Positions 36,741-45,435 of a stretch of DNA of 64,000 nt are shown here, piece by piece (positions within the stretch are counted from its first letter, which is position 1; each line of letters opens with the position of its first letter). This stretch comes from Phenylobacterium sp. (GTDB taxonomy: Bacteria; Pseudomonadota; Alphaproteobacteria; Caulobacterales; Caulobacteraceae). The translations under genes and the position numbers were made by a program. The notes beneath the pieces were generated by a model. It searched no databases. It saw only the letters and a program-made list of their open reading frames with translations, and was not told the DNA's origin. Location: the NCBI RefSeq assembly GCF_004299445.1, contig NZ_SCTC01000037.1:124001-188000 (forward strand), given 5' to 3'.

Positions 36741-36783
36741 CCCGAACGTCCTCCCGAGGTGCGACCGACGCGGGCCGTCGCCC

Positions 36784-37740
36784 TCAGGCCGCCAGCCTGT
36801 CTTTTCGCATGCGCAGGGTGGCGACAAGACCCGTCTCCTGCCAGTCGTATGACAGGACGCCGCCCAGATCGTGCGCGATGCTGCGGGAGATCAACTTGCT
36901 GCCGAAGCCCAGCATGTCCGGAGGCCCCGAGATCGCCGGACCGCCGGTTTCGGCCCACACCACGGAGACATCGCTCCCGTCGGTGGTGCTGGAGACGTCG
37001 AGCACGCCGGCGCCGGTCGACAGGGCGCCGTGCTTCACCGAGTTGGTCGCCATTTCATGGATGACCAGCGCGAGGGTGGTGGCCGTCCGCTCTCCGACGC
37101 CCATCCGGGGAACCGCCACACGGATACGTCCGGCGAACGCGCCTGGATCGTCGTAGGGCGCGAGCAGCACGGAGAACAGGTCGCCCAGCAGCGCCGCCTT
37201 GCCTTCGTGACCGGGCAAAGGACGCACAAGGTCGTGCGCCCGTCCCAGCGCGGTCAGGCGTTGCGTGAGGGCCTCGGCCATTTCGGCGATCGAGTTCGTG
37301 GACTGTGATGTGATCCGCGTCAGCCCGGTGGCGATGGCGAGCAGGTTCTTGACTCGATGGCTCATCTCGCCAGCAAGCAGCTCGTGGCCTTCCTCCGCCT
37401 GCTTGCGCCCGGTGACATCCAGGAAAATGCCGAACATCACGCCATCGAGGATGCCTTCGTCCGCGCCCTGACCGCGCGCGGAGATCCAACGCACCTCGTC
37501 GCCCAGCAGGATGCGGAAGTCGATCTCGTAAGCGCCCGTCACGGAACGGGTCGCCGTGAAGGCGGCGCGGACGCGATCACGATCGGCGGGGTGGATATGG
37601 GCGGACAATTCTTCGAAGGCCACCTTGTCGGCCCAGGCCAGACCCCATAGGCCAAAGGCGCGCTCGTCCATCTTGAACCGGTCGGTCTCCACCTGCCACG
37701 ACCACAGCGCGACGCTTGCCGCGTCGATCGCGAGGCGCAA
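36784..37740 (-). CDS. HWE-family sensor histidine kinase with PAS domain
   Basis: This 318-residue kinase has an N-terminal PAS fold (about 1-112) and an HWE transmitter. The phosphorylated His128 lies in EMSHRVKNLL; the N-box HEMATNSVKHGAL and the WAE motif (VVWAETGGP) define the HWE class. The only usable start in this frame is the TTG at 37740; an in-frame stop lies 20 codons upstream. There is no membrane segment, so the sensor is cytosolic. HWE/HisKA2 kinases often feed the PhyR-EcfG general stress response; no response regulator is adjacent. Confidence 0.88.
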   Translation of the reverse strand: MRLAIDAASVALWSWQVETDRFKMDERAFGLWGLAWADKVAFEELSAHIHPADRDRVRAAFTATRSVTGAYEIDFRILLGDEVRWISARGQGADEGILDGVMFGIFLDVTGRKQAEEGHELLAGEMSHRVKNLLAIATGLTRITSQSTNSIAEMAEALTQRLTALGRAHDLVRPLPGHEGKAALLGDLFSVLLAPYDDPGAFAGRIRVAVPRMGVGERTATTLALVIHEMATNSVKHGALSTGAGVLDVSSTTDGSDVSVVWAETGGPAISGPPDMLGFGSKLISRSIAHDLGGVLSYDWQETGLVATLRMRKDRLAA

Positions 37741-38049
37741 GTGCTCAGGCCGCCAGACGGGTGAAGCCGCTCCCTGCGCAGACAGTTGTTTAACTCCTCA
37801 GGGAACCGGCGCGCATCCGCGCCATCCCACTTGGGCACATCCGCCGCATTTGGGCCATGGGCCATCGCGGGGCCGCGCCGCTGACGGGACGCCCCCGCGG
37901 CGCGCGTTGCGGACGATCTTCGGTCCTGCAAATCGGCGATCAGAGTCTTGCCTATCCTCGCCGGCCGAGCGTCCGAACTTTCTCCCGCGGCGCCACCTCC
38001 GGCCCAGCTTGGCGTTTAGCTCCTTCGAGCCGGTGACGGGCGAGGGACA
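37741..38049. other. divergent intergenic region, HWE kinase / SLC13 transporter
   Basis: These 309 bases are GC-rich and contain no gene I can support. They must carry both divergent promoters; I saw no clear -10/-35 pair. Confidence 0.6.
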
Positions 38050-39828
38050 ATGACGCTGCAGCAAGCCCTGGCCTTTGGCCTGATGGGCGTGACCATCATC
38101 GGCTTCATCTGGGGCCGGTGGCGCTATGACGTGATCGCCGTCATGGCGCTGCTTGTCGGTGTCACCCTGAACATCGTACCGGCCAAGTCGGCTTTCGACG
38201 GCTTCAAGAACGACATCACGGTGATCATCGCATGCGCGCTCGTGGTCAGCGCCGCGTTCGCCAAGTCGGGGGTGGTCGAACTCGTTCTGCGACCGCTGCT
38301 CCCGCACCTGAAGGGCGCCACGTCCCAGGTGTTGCTGTTCGCCGGCGCGGTGACCGTGCTGTCGATGGTCACAAAGAACGTCGGCGCCCTGGCGATCATG
38401 ATGCCCATCGCGCTGTCGGTGGCGAAGCGGACCGGCACGCCGCCATCGCGGCTCCTGATGCCGATGTCGTTCGGGGCGCTGCTCGGCGGCACGGTCACCC
38501 TCGTCGGCACCTCACCCAACATCATCGTGAGCCAGGTGCGCGAGGAAATCCTGGGCAAGCCGTTCGAGATGTACGACTACGCGCCCGTCGGCCTGGGGGT
38601 TACGGCGGTCGGACTTGTGTTCCTGGCGCTGGCGTTCCGTCTGCTGCCGGCCCAGCGGCCGACGCCCGAGACGATGGACGCGGCCCTGGCCGCCAATCCC
38701 TATATGACCGAGGTGCAGGTGCCGGAGACCTGGGACCCTGGCGCCACGACCATAGGCAAGCTGGACCGGCTTGCCGGCGGCGACGTCACCGTTCTGGCGC
38801 TGCTCCGCGACGGCCAGCGCAGGGCCGCGCCGCACGCCAACACCCGGCTCAAGCCCGGCGACATCCTGCTGCTGGAGGGCGACCACGCCGAATTGGACGC
38901 CCTGATCACGCGGCTGAGACTGAAGCTAACCCGCTCGGACCGGCCCATCGCCATGGAGGCCCCGACCGAGGAGGTCCGGGTCGTCGAGGCGGTGCTGGGC
39001 GCCGAGTCGATACTGATCGGTCAGTCGGCGCGCCAGGCCGACCTGCACGGCGCCTACGGTGTGAACCTGCTGGCTGTCAGCCGCGCCGGATATCGGATGA
39101 CCACCGAGCTCAACACGGTTCGGCTGCGCAGCGGCGATGTGGTGGTGCTCCAGGGCGCCGAGCGTGCGCTGCCCGGCGTGCTGAAGACCCTGGGCCTGCT
39201 GCCATTGGCCGAGCGGGCGGTGCGACTGGGCGGGATCCGCCATGCCCTGGCGCCGGCGGCGATCCTGGCCGGGGCCATGATCCTGGTGGCCCTGAAGGTG
39301 TCTCCGGTGGCGATCGCGTTCTTCGGCGCCGCAGCGCTGATGGTGGCGGTGGGCGCCATCCGCATGCGCGAAGCCTACGCGGCCCTGGACGGGCCGTTGC
39401 TGGTTCTGATCGCCTGCCTGATCCCTGTTTCGGACGCGATCCGGGCGACCGGAGGATCGGAGCTGATCGCCCAGACGATGGCCGATCTGTTCCGCGGACA
39501 GTCGCCCGTCCTGGCGCTGGCGGCCGTCATGGCCGTCGCGATGGCGGCCACACCGTTCCTGAACAACGCCGCGACGGTGCTGATCGTGGCGCCCATCGGG
39601 GCCAGCCTGGCCCAGCTACTGGGCTTGCGGCCCGATCCGTTCCTGATGGCGGTTGCGATGGGCGCCGCCTGCGACTTCCTCACGCCCATTGGGCATCAGT
39701 GCAACACGCTGGTCATGGCCCCGGGCGGCTATCGGTTCATCGACTATCCGCGCCTCGGCGCGCCGCTCTCTCTCATCGTCCTGGTGGTGGGAACATCGCT
39801 GATCGCGATGGTTTGGCCATTGACCTAG
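38050..39828 (+). CDS. SLC13/DASS family anion permease with RCK-C (TrkA-C) domains
   Basis: This 592-residue transporter has about 11 membrane helices split by two cytosolic TrkA-C domains (about 210-375). The DASS signatures TKNVGALAIMMPIAL and GTVTLVGTSPNIIV, and in the second half TPFLNNAATVLIVAP and TPIGHQCNTLVMAPGGY, are clear. This layout is common in bacterial sulfate or dicarboxylate permeases of the SLC13/YfbS type. The substrate is not determined. Confidence 0.88.
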   Translation: MTLQQALAFGLMGVTIIGFIWGRWRYDVIAVMALLVGVTLNIVPAKSAFDGFKNDITVIIACALVVSAAFAKSGVVELVLRPLLPHLKGATSQVLLFAGAVTVLSMVTKNVGALAIMMPIALSVAKRTGTPPSRLLMPMSFGALLGGTVTLVGTSPNIIVSQVREEILGKPFEMYDYAPVGLGVTAVGLVFLALAFRLLPAQRPTPETMDAALAANPYMTEVQVPETWDPGATTIGKLDRLAGGDVTVLALLRDGQRRAAPHANTRLKPGDILLLEGDHAELDALITRLRLKLTRSDRPIAMEAPTEEVRVVEAVLGAESILIGQSARQADLHGAYGVNLLAVSRAGYRMTTELNTVRLRSGDVVVLQGAERALPGVLKTLGLLPLAERAVRLGGIRHALAPAAILAGAMILVALKVSPVAIAFFGAAALMVAVGAIRMREAYAALDGPLLVLIACLIPVSDAIRATGGSELIAQTMADLFRGQSPVLALAAVMAVAMAATPFLNNAATVLIVAPIGASLAQLLGLRPDPFLMAVAMGAACDFLTPIGHQCNTLVMAPGGYRFIDYPRLGAPLSLIVLVVGTSLIAMVWPLT

Positions 39829-39896
39829 TGGGTGTTCACAGTTCCGTGAGTCCGCGTTTCGCGTAACGGATTCCGCCGAGAGCGAGGGGGTGCGCG

Positions 39897-39911
39897 TTAA
39901 CGTCTCATTAG
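39897..39911 (+). promoter_or_regulatory. CtrA-like site upstream of nrdA
   Basis: TTAA-N7-TTAG differs from the full CtrA consensus TTAA-N7-TTAA by one base. It lies about 145 bases before the nrdA ATG, next to a GAGTC CcrM-type methylation site (39950). Cell-cycle control of nrdA is plausible but unproven. Confidence 0.35.
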
Positions 39912-39965
39912 CGAAAAAGTCTGTGTGCGGCGGGGTCCGCCTCATTGACGAGTCGACGGTGTCAG

Positions 39966-40012
39966 TGCCCCATATGTGGACTGGTTCGGGGGTAGAACCA
40001 CTATATGTAGGG
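39966..40012 (+). promoter_or_regulatory. tandem NrdR boxes in front of nrdA
   Basis: Two 16-base sites, 39966-39981 (core CCCCATATGTGG) and 39997-40012 (core CACTATATGTAG), are 31 bases apart start to start, three helical turns. This is the spacing expected for NrdR repressor box pairs. The second box includes TATATG, which could also serve as a -10. Confidence 0.7.
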
Positions 40013-40054
40013 CGGAGGGCCGTAGAGCCTTCCTTCGAGGGGCTTAGGCGGGAC

Positions 40055-41914
40055 ATGAGTGAAGCGGCCAAGGTTGGGATTGCCGAGACTTCTGAACGGG
40101 TTGCAGCCCGAGCGGATCGACCGCAGCTGCAGCTGGTCCGAAAGGTCGAAGTCGACCGTTCGCGCGACGCGCTGCTGACCGACTTCGGAAAGACCACGCT
40201 GGAGGATCGCTACCTCCTCCCAGGCGAGAGCTACCAGGACATGTTCGCCCGGGTCGCGACGGCCTACGCCGACGACGCCGACCACGCCCAGCGCATCTAC
40301 GACTACATCTCCCAGCTCTGGTTCATGCCGGCCACGCCGGTGCTGTCGAATGGCGGCGCAGGCCGGGGCCTGCCCATTTCCTGCTTCCTCAACGCCGTGC
40401 CGGATTCGCTGGAAGGCATCCAGAGCGTCTGGAACGAGAACGTGGCGCTGGCCTCGAACGGCGGTGGCATCGGCACCTATTGGGGCGGCGTCCGCTCGAT
40501 CGGCGAGAAGGTGAAGGGCGCGGGCCAGACCAGCGGCATTATCCCCTTCATCCGCGTGATGGACTCGCTGACTCTCGCGATCAGCCAGGGCTCGCTGCGC
40601 CGCGGTTCGGCGGCGGTCTATCTCGACATCCACCATCCCGAGATCGAGGAGTTCCTCGAGATCCGGAAGCCGTCGGGCGACTTCAACCGCAAGTCCCTGA
40701 ACCTCCACCACGGCATCAACATCACCGACGAGTTCATGGAGGCGGTCCGCGACGGCGCCATGTTCGGCCTGCGCAGCCCGAAGAACAACGAGGTGCTCCG
40801 TGAGGTCGACGCGCGTTCGCTCTGGCAGAAGATCCTCGAGATCCGCCTGCAGACCGGCGAGCCCTACCTGATCTTCTCAGACACCGTGAACCGCGCCATG
40901 CCGCAGCACCAGCGCGAGCTGGGCCTGTCGGTGCGCCAGTCGAACCTCTGCAGCGAGATCATGCTGCACACCGGCAAGGACCATCAGGGCCTGGAGCGGA
41001 CTGCGGTCTGCTGCCTGAGCTCGGTCAACGCCGAGACCTTCCTGGAGTGGCGCGACCATCCGACGTTCATCGAGGACGTCATGCGCTTCCTCGACAATGT
41101 GCTGGAAGACTTCATCACGCGCGCGCCGCCCGAGATGAAGCACGCCGTCTACGCAGCCCGTAGGGAACGGTCCGTCGGGCTCGGCCTGATGGGCTTCCAC
41201 TCGTTCCTCCAGAGCCAGAACGTGCCGTTCGAGAGCGCGATGGCGAAGAGCTGGAACATGCGCCTCTTCAAGACGCTGCGACGCCAGTGCGACGCCGCCT
41301 CGCGCAAGCTGGCCGCCGAGCGTGGTCCGTGCCCGGACGCCGCCGAGCGTGGCGTGATGGAGCGCTTCAGCCACAAGCTGGCGATCGCCCCGACCGCCTC
41401 GATCTCGATCATCTGCGGCGGCACCAGCGCCGGCATCGAGCCGATCCCGGCCAACGTCTACACGCACAAGACCCTGTCGGGCACGTTCGCCGTGAAGAAC
41501 CCCTTCCTCGAGAAGGTGCTCGATGCGGCCGGCCAGAACACCTCGGCCACCTGGGACTCCATTCTCCAGAACGAAGGTTCGGTCCAGCATCTGGACTTCC
41601 TGAGCCAGGACGACAAGGACGTTTTCAAAACAGCCTTTGAGATCGACCAGCGCTGGGTGGTAGAATTGGCCGCTGACCGGACGCCCGATATCTGTCAATC
41701 CCAGTCAGTCAACTTGTTCCTACCAGGGGACGTTGAGAAATGGGATCTGCATATGCTGCATTGGACGGCTTGGGAGCGTGGTTGTAAGTCTCTGTATTAC
41801 TTGCGCTCCAAGTCGGTGCAGCGGGCGGCGCATGCCGGGGGCGACGAGGCGGCTGTGGTCGAGATACAGGCCCAGGGCCCGACCGACTACGAAGAGTGCC
41901 TGGCCTGCCAGTAG
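40055..41914 (+). CDS. nrdA: class I ribonucleoside-diphosphate reductase alpha subunit
   Basis: This 619-residue catalytic subunit reduces ribonucleotides for DNA synthesis. Active-site segments are LSNGGAGRGLPISCF, SNLCSEIMLHTG and CCLSSVNAE; the C-terminal redox pair is in ECLACQ. I start at the ATG at 40055, since the open frame upstream crosses the NrdR boxes. An N-terminal ATP-cone is absent, so overall activity control by dATP through that domain is not expected. nrdB lies 2.4 kb downstream beyond three unrelated genes. Confidence 0.95.
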   Translation: MSEAAKVGIAETSERVAARADRPQLQLVRKVEVDRSRDALLTDFGKTTLEDRYLLPGESYQDMFARVATAYADDADHAQRIYDYISQLWFMPATPVLSNGGAGRGLPISCFLNAVPDSLEGIQSVWNENVALASNGGGIGTYWGGVRSIGEKVKGAGQTSGIIPFIRVMDSLTLAISQGSLRRGSAAVYLDIHHPEIEEFLEIRKPSGDFNRKSLNLHHGINITDEFMEAVRDGAMFGLRSPKNNEVLREVDARSLWQKILEIRLQTGEPYLIFSDTVNRAMPQHQRELGLSVRQSNLCSEIMLHTGKDHQGLERTAVCCLSSVNAETFLEWRDHPTFIEDVMRFLDNVLEDFITRAPPEMKHAVYAARRERSVGLGLMGFHSFLQSQNVPFESAMAKSWNMRLFKTLRRQCDAASRKLAAERGPCPDAAERGVMERFSHKLAIAPTASISIICGGTSAGIEPIPANVYTHKTLSGTFAVKNPFLEKVLDAAGQNTSATWDSILQNEGSVQHLDFLSQDDKDVFKTAFEIDQRWVVELAADRTPDICQSQSVNLFLPGDVEKWDLHMLHWTAWERGCKSLYYLRSKSVQRAAHAGGDEAAVVEIQAQGPTDYEECLACQ

Positions 41915-42053
41915 GCAAGGCTGCGGCGCCCGGTCGCGGGGCGGTTAACGACGCCGCAATTCGCGTGGCGCGATTATCGGCTTGTGGCCCGCTCCAATCG
42001 TGGAAGTGTGGGTACGGGACCCCGCCGCGCGGGTGGGGGATCGGGAGATGTGC

Positions 42054-42731
42054 ATGCGTCGGGTGGCCTGCGCCGCCATCGCGCTGACGATCGCCGCCGG
42101 GGCCGCGGGCCAGGCGAGCGCCCAGACCCTTGTTCCCGACATCACGGCGGATCTTCTCAACCGCGCCGCCTTCACGGTCCGGGTCGAGACGGACCGGGAC
42201 GTGCGCACGCCCGCCTGGCTTTCCGACGACCGCATCGACGTGACCCTGGTGCGCAACTGGCCGGGCGCCCTCAGCTTCCGGTCCGAGAGCGGGCTGGAGT
42301 TCGACGTCGCCCCGCACGCCGGCCTGGGGGTCGGAAGCCGCGGCGGCCAGGCCGAAGGCGGCGCCATGCTGACGGTGTCGAAGTCGCGCGAGCAGCAGGC
42401 GATGGACCGGCTGCGCGACATGGGGGTCGAGGACGGCGCCCGCCTGGGCGACGCGGGCCGCTGGTACCTGTTCGCCGCCGCCAGCGGCCGGGCCGTGGGC
42501 CTCAACATGCTGAGGGGCGAGAACGGCTGGGACCGCGGCGGCTGGACCACCGACCCCACCGGCGCCCTCGTCGGCGACGTCCAGGTGGGCGTCGGCTGGC
42601 GCAAGGGCGACACTCAGAGCTCGTTCGGCGTCATCCACCGCGAGGTGAAGGGCCGGCACATGGCCTTCGGCCAGCGCACCCGAGACGACACCGTCGCCGC
42701 CTTCACGTTCAGCTTCCGTCCGCAGAAGTAG
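42054..42731 (+). CDS. exported protein of unknown function, outer-membrane-barrel-like
   Basis: This 225-residue protein begins at the ATG at 42054, with GGGAG about 7 bases upstream (an ATG at 42048 is also possible). The signal peptide ends near ASAQTLV. The mature part is rich in alternating beta-like segments and ends AAFTFSFRPQK, with an aromatic penultimate pattern typical of outer-membrane barrels. It vaguely resembles LpxR-type lipid A modifiers, but I see no catalytic signature. It lies alone between nrdA and the PEP-CTERM gene. Confidence 0.55.
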   Translation: MRRVACAAIALTIAAGAAGQASAQTLVPDITADLLNRAAFTVRVETDRDVRTPAWLSDDRIDVTLVRNWPGALSFRSESGLEFDVAPHAGLGVGSRGGQAEGGAMLTVSKSREQQAMDRLRDMGVEDGARLGDAGRWYLFAAASGRAVGLNMLRGENGWDRGGWTTDPTGALVGDVQVGVGWRKGDTQSSFGVIHREVKGRHMAFGQRTRDDTVAAFTFSFRPQK

Positions 42732-42823
42732 TGCGCCGAAATGTTCGCGCGGCACGCGAACACGGTTGATCCACAACCCCGTCGCGGTCATCGTCCGTCC
42801 CAGTTGTTCGGGGAGCTTTGACC

Positions 42824-43501
42824 ATGGGCCTGTTCCGCAAATTCGCCTTCGCCGCCGCCATCGCCGCGCTGTCGTTTGTTACCGGCTCGGCCTTGGCTGC
42901 GCCGGTCGTGCTCAATGCCAGCGCCACGGCCGCCGTCGCGGCAAACTCGGCGGACAGCACTTGCGCCAACGGGGACTGCAATGGTGGCTTCCTGACGGTC
43001 AATTACTCCGACGCCGCCTTCAACTATGGGCTGATCCAATTCGACCTGACAGGCGTGTCGGGCGCTTACGACCACGCCATCATCGCGCTGGAACACCGCT
43101 TCAATCAGCAGGAGGCGACGTTCGGCCTCTTCCAGGTGCTGGAAGCATGGGATCCGAACACCGTGACCTACAACACCCGCCCGCTTCTGGCGGCCGCACC
43201 GGTCGATACGATCTATCTGCACCCGCTGAACACGGGGCCGGACATTCACTACGCCGAGATCACGAGCCTCGCGAACGCGTGGCTGTCCGGTGCGGCCGAC
43301 AACTATGGCTTGGCCCTGATGCGTATCGACGGCGACAACCCGTTCATCTACTGGTCGGCGGTCGGTGACCACGCGCCGCGCCTGTTCCTCGATCAGGAGC
43401 GGGGCCTGGTGCCTGAGCCTGGGACCTGGGCGCTGATGATCCTGGGCTTCGGGGCAGCCGGCGCGGGCCTGCGCCGCGCGCGCAGCGTCCGCTTCGTCTA
43501 A
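42824..43501 (+). CDS. PEPxxWA-CTERM protein with DNRLRE-like domain
   Basis: This 225-residue exported protein has a signal peptide (ends near ALAAP). The middle resembles DNRLRE-type extracellular beta domains (LQVLEAWDPNTVTYNTRPLL pattern and a later TSLANAWLSG). The C-terminus has the sorting signal PEPGTWALMILGFGAAGAG followed by an RR-rich tail. PEP-CTERM proteins are processed by exosortase; none is in the window. It overlaps the convergent GST gene by 4 bases. Confidence 0.8.
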   Translation: MGLFRKFAFAAAIAALSFVTGSALAAPVVLNASATAAVAANSADSTCANGDCNGGFLTVNYSDAAFNYGLIQFDLTGVSGAYDHAIIALEHRFNQQEATFGLFQVLEAWDPNTVTYNTRPLLAAAPVDTIYLHPLNTGPDIHYAEITSLANAWLSGAADNYGLALMRIDGDNPFIYWSAVGDHAPRLFLDQERGLVPEPGTWALMILGFGAAGAGLRRARSVRFV

Positions 43502-44160
43502 AGCCGGTCCCAGCCCGCGTCGAACGGATACCGCTGCGGCCAGAACGCCGCGAGGCGCGGGTCGGCGTCGACGCGGCGCGCCACTTCGCCCAGCCGTGGG
43601 GCGACATCGTAGAACCGCTGGCGGCGCGGGCGGAAACGGCTGACCACCGTCACATAGAGGTCGAGCACGGTCATCGCCTCGCCCAGGATGTAGCGGCCCG
43701 GCGCGGTCCCGGCCTCCATGACGCCCCAGCATTCGGCGATGCGGTCGTTCAGGCGCTGCTCGACGACGGCCGCCTGCGCCGGGTCCGACACCAGCCGCAT
43801 CGGATCGTCCTTCAGCCAGTAGTGGGCGTAGATCGCGGAGCTGACGAAGCCCATCCAGCGCAGGAAGGCCGAGCGGCGCGGATCGTCGGCGGCGGGCGCG
43901 AGGCCGACCTCGGGGTGCAATTCCCCCAGCCGCACCAGGATCGCGGCGCTCTCGGTCATCACCTCCCCGGACGGGAAGACCAGCGCGGGCACCTGGCGCA
44001 GGGGGTTCGCGGGCAGGACCGCGTCGCCGGCCGCCGCCTGGTGAGGATCGTAGGTGGGCGCCTCGACCAGCTCATAGGGCTGGCCCATCAGCGTCAGCGC
44101 CGCCTCGACGGCCACCCCGCCCGAGCCTACGGCGGAATACAAGATGTAGCGGTCAGTCAT
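43498..44160 (-). CDS. glutathione S-transferase family protein
   Basis: This 220-residue protein has a thioredoxin-like N-terminal domain (about 1-80, with NPLRQVPALVFPSGEVMTESAAI covering the cis-Pro and GSH-binding region) and a helical C-terminal domain. I start at the ATG at 44160 (MTDRYILYS); an in-frame start 33 bases upstream is less likely. The substrate is unknown. Confidence 0.85.
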   Translation of the reverse strand: MTDRYILYSAVGSGGVAVEAALTLMGQPYELVEAPTYDPHQAAAGDAVLPANPLRQVPALVFPSGEVMTESAAILVRLGELHPEVGLAPAADDPRRSAFLRWMGFVSSAIYAHYWLKDDPMRLVSDPAQAAVVEQRLNDRIAECWGVMEAGTAPGRYILGEAMTVLDLYVTVVSRFRPRRQRFYDVAPRLGEVARRVDADPRLAAFWPQRYPFDAGWDRL

Positions 44161-44185
44161 CCTTGGTCCACAATCTGTAGCAAGA

Positions 44186-44194
44186 TTATCCACC
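44186..44194 (+). promoter_or_regulatory. DnaA-box-like sequence upstream of nrdB
   Basis: TTATCCACC matches the DnaA box TTATCCACA at eight of nine bases and lies about 100 bases before the nrdB ATG. A single near-match can be chance. Confidence 0.3.
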
Positions 44195-44290
44195 GCCTGC
44201 GACGAAACTGCGGCTGCACGCGGCGCGGAACAGGCTTACCTTTGTCTTAACGGGAGAGGGGCTCCTGATTCGACGACGAGGGTGGGTTCG

Positions 44291-45340
44291 ATGGCGTCTT
44301 CCAACATCCAGCAGCTTCCGGGCCTGCTGACCCCGTCCTACGCTTACAAGCCGTTCCGCTACCCGTGGGCCTACGACTTCTGGAAGAAGCAGCAGCAGGT
44401 CCACTGGATGCCCGAAGAGGTGCCGCTGGGCGAGGACCTGAAGGACTGGGCGGTGAACCTCACCGACCGCGAGCGCAACCTGCTCACCCAGATCTTCCGC
44501 TTCTTCACCCAGTCGGACGTCGAGGTGAACGACAACTACATGGAGCGCTACAGCCGCGTCTTCAAACCGACGGAAGTGAAGATGATGCTGGCGTCGTTCT
44601 CCAACATGGAGACGATCCATATCGCCGCCTACGCGCTGCTGCTCGAGACGATCGGCATGCCGGACAGCGAGTTCACCGCGTTCCTCGACTACAAGGAACT
44701 GCGCGACAAGCACGACTACATGCAGCAGTTCGGCGTCGAAACGAACGCCGATATCGCCAGAACGCTGGCCATGTTCGGCGGATTCACCGAGGGCCTGCAG
44801 CTGTTCGCCAGCTTCGCCATGCTGATGAACTTCCCGCGCCACAACAAGATGAAGGGCATGGGCCAGATCGTCAGCTGGTCGGTCCGCGACGAGAGCCTGC
44901 ACTGCGAAGGCATCATCAAGCTGTACCACGCCTTCAACAAGGAGACGGGCTGCGTCACCAAGGCGGTGGCGGACGATATCGTCGATTGTTGCAAGACCGT
45001 CGTCGGTCTGGAGGACAAGTTCATCGATCTGGCGTTCTCCGCCGGCGAAGTGACGGGCATGACGCCCGAGGACATCAAGCGCTACATCCGCTTCATCGCC
45101 GACTGGCGCCTGAAGCAGTTGCAGCTGCCCGAAGTCTACGGCGTGAAGGAAAACCCGCTCCCCTGGCTGCAGAGCATGCTGAGCGGCGTGGAACACGCGA
45201 ACTTCTTCGAGGCGCGCAGCACGGAATACTCCAAGGCCGCGACGAAGGGTCAGTGGCACGGCGGGGATGGGGTGTGGGCCTCGTTCGACGCGATGCAGGC
45301 GAAGCGGGCAGAGGCGGGGGCGCAGCTGCCGGCGGAGTGA
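44291..45340 (+). CDS. nrdB: class I ribonucleoside-diphosphate reductase beta subunit
   Basis: This 349-residue radical-generating subunit has the diiron ligand pattern: an early acidic residue in WMPEEVP, ExxH in SNMETIHIAAY, Glu in GGFTEGLQLF and ExxH in RDESLHCEG. The Tyr in HIAAY, four residues after the ligand His, is the expected radical site. The ATG at 44291 is preferred; a GTG nine bases upstream is in frame. It lacks an N-terminal ATP-cone. No NrdR boxes were seen upstream, unlike nrdA. Confidence 0.94.
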   Translation: MASSNIQQLPGLLTPSYAYKPFRYPWAYDFWKKQQQVHWMPEEVPLGEDLKDWAVNLTDRERNLLTQIFRFFTQSDVEVNDNYMERYSRVFKPTEVKMMLASFSNMETIHIAAYALLLETIGMPDSEFTAFLDYKELRDKHDYMQQFGVETNADIARTLAMFGGFTEGLQLFASFAMLMNFPRHNKMKGMGQIVSWSVRDESLHCEGIIKLYHAFNKETGCVTKAVADDIVDCCKTVVGLEDKFIDLAFSAGEVTGMTPEDIKRYIRFIADWRLKQLQLPEVYGVKENPLPWLQSMLSGVEHANFFEARSTEYSKAATKGQWHGGDGVWASFDAMQAKRAEAGAQLPAE

Positions 45341-45435
45341 GGGGGAGGGGGCGCTCCTGACTCGTTGCGGACCCTCGTCATGTCCGCTTGCGGGGGGCTT
45401 GGAGCCAAGGACCGCTTCCGCCCCTGAGCGGACGT

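Noticed and set aside
34089..36827. 912-codon open frame antisense to putA
   Set aside because: It mirrors a strongly supported PutA gene and has biased, repetitive Ala/Gly/Arg/His composition typical of antisense frames in high-GC DNA.
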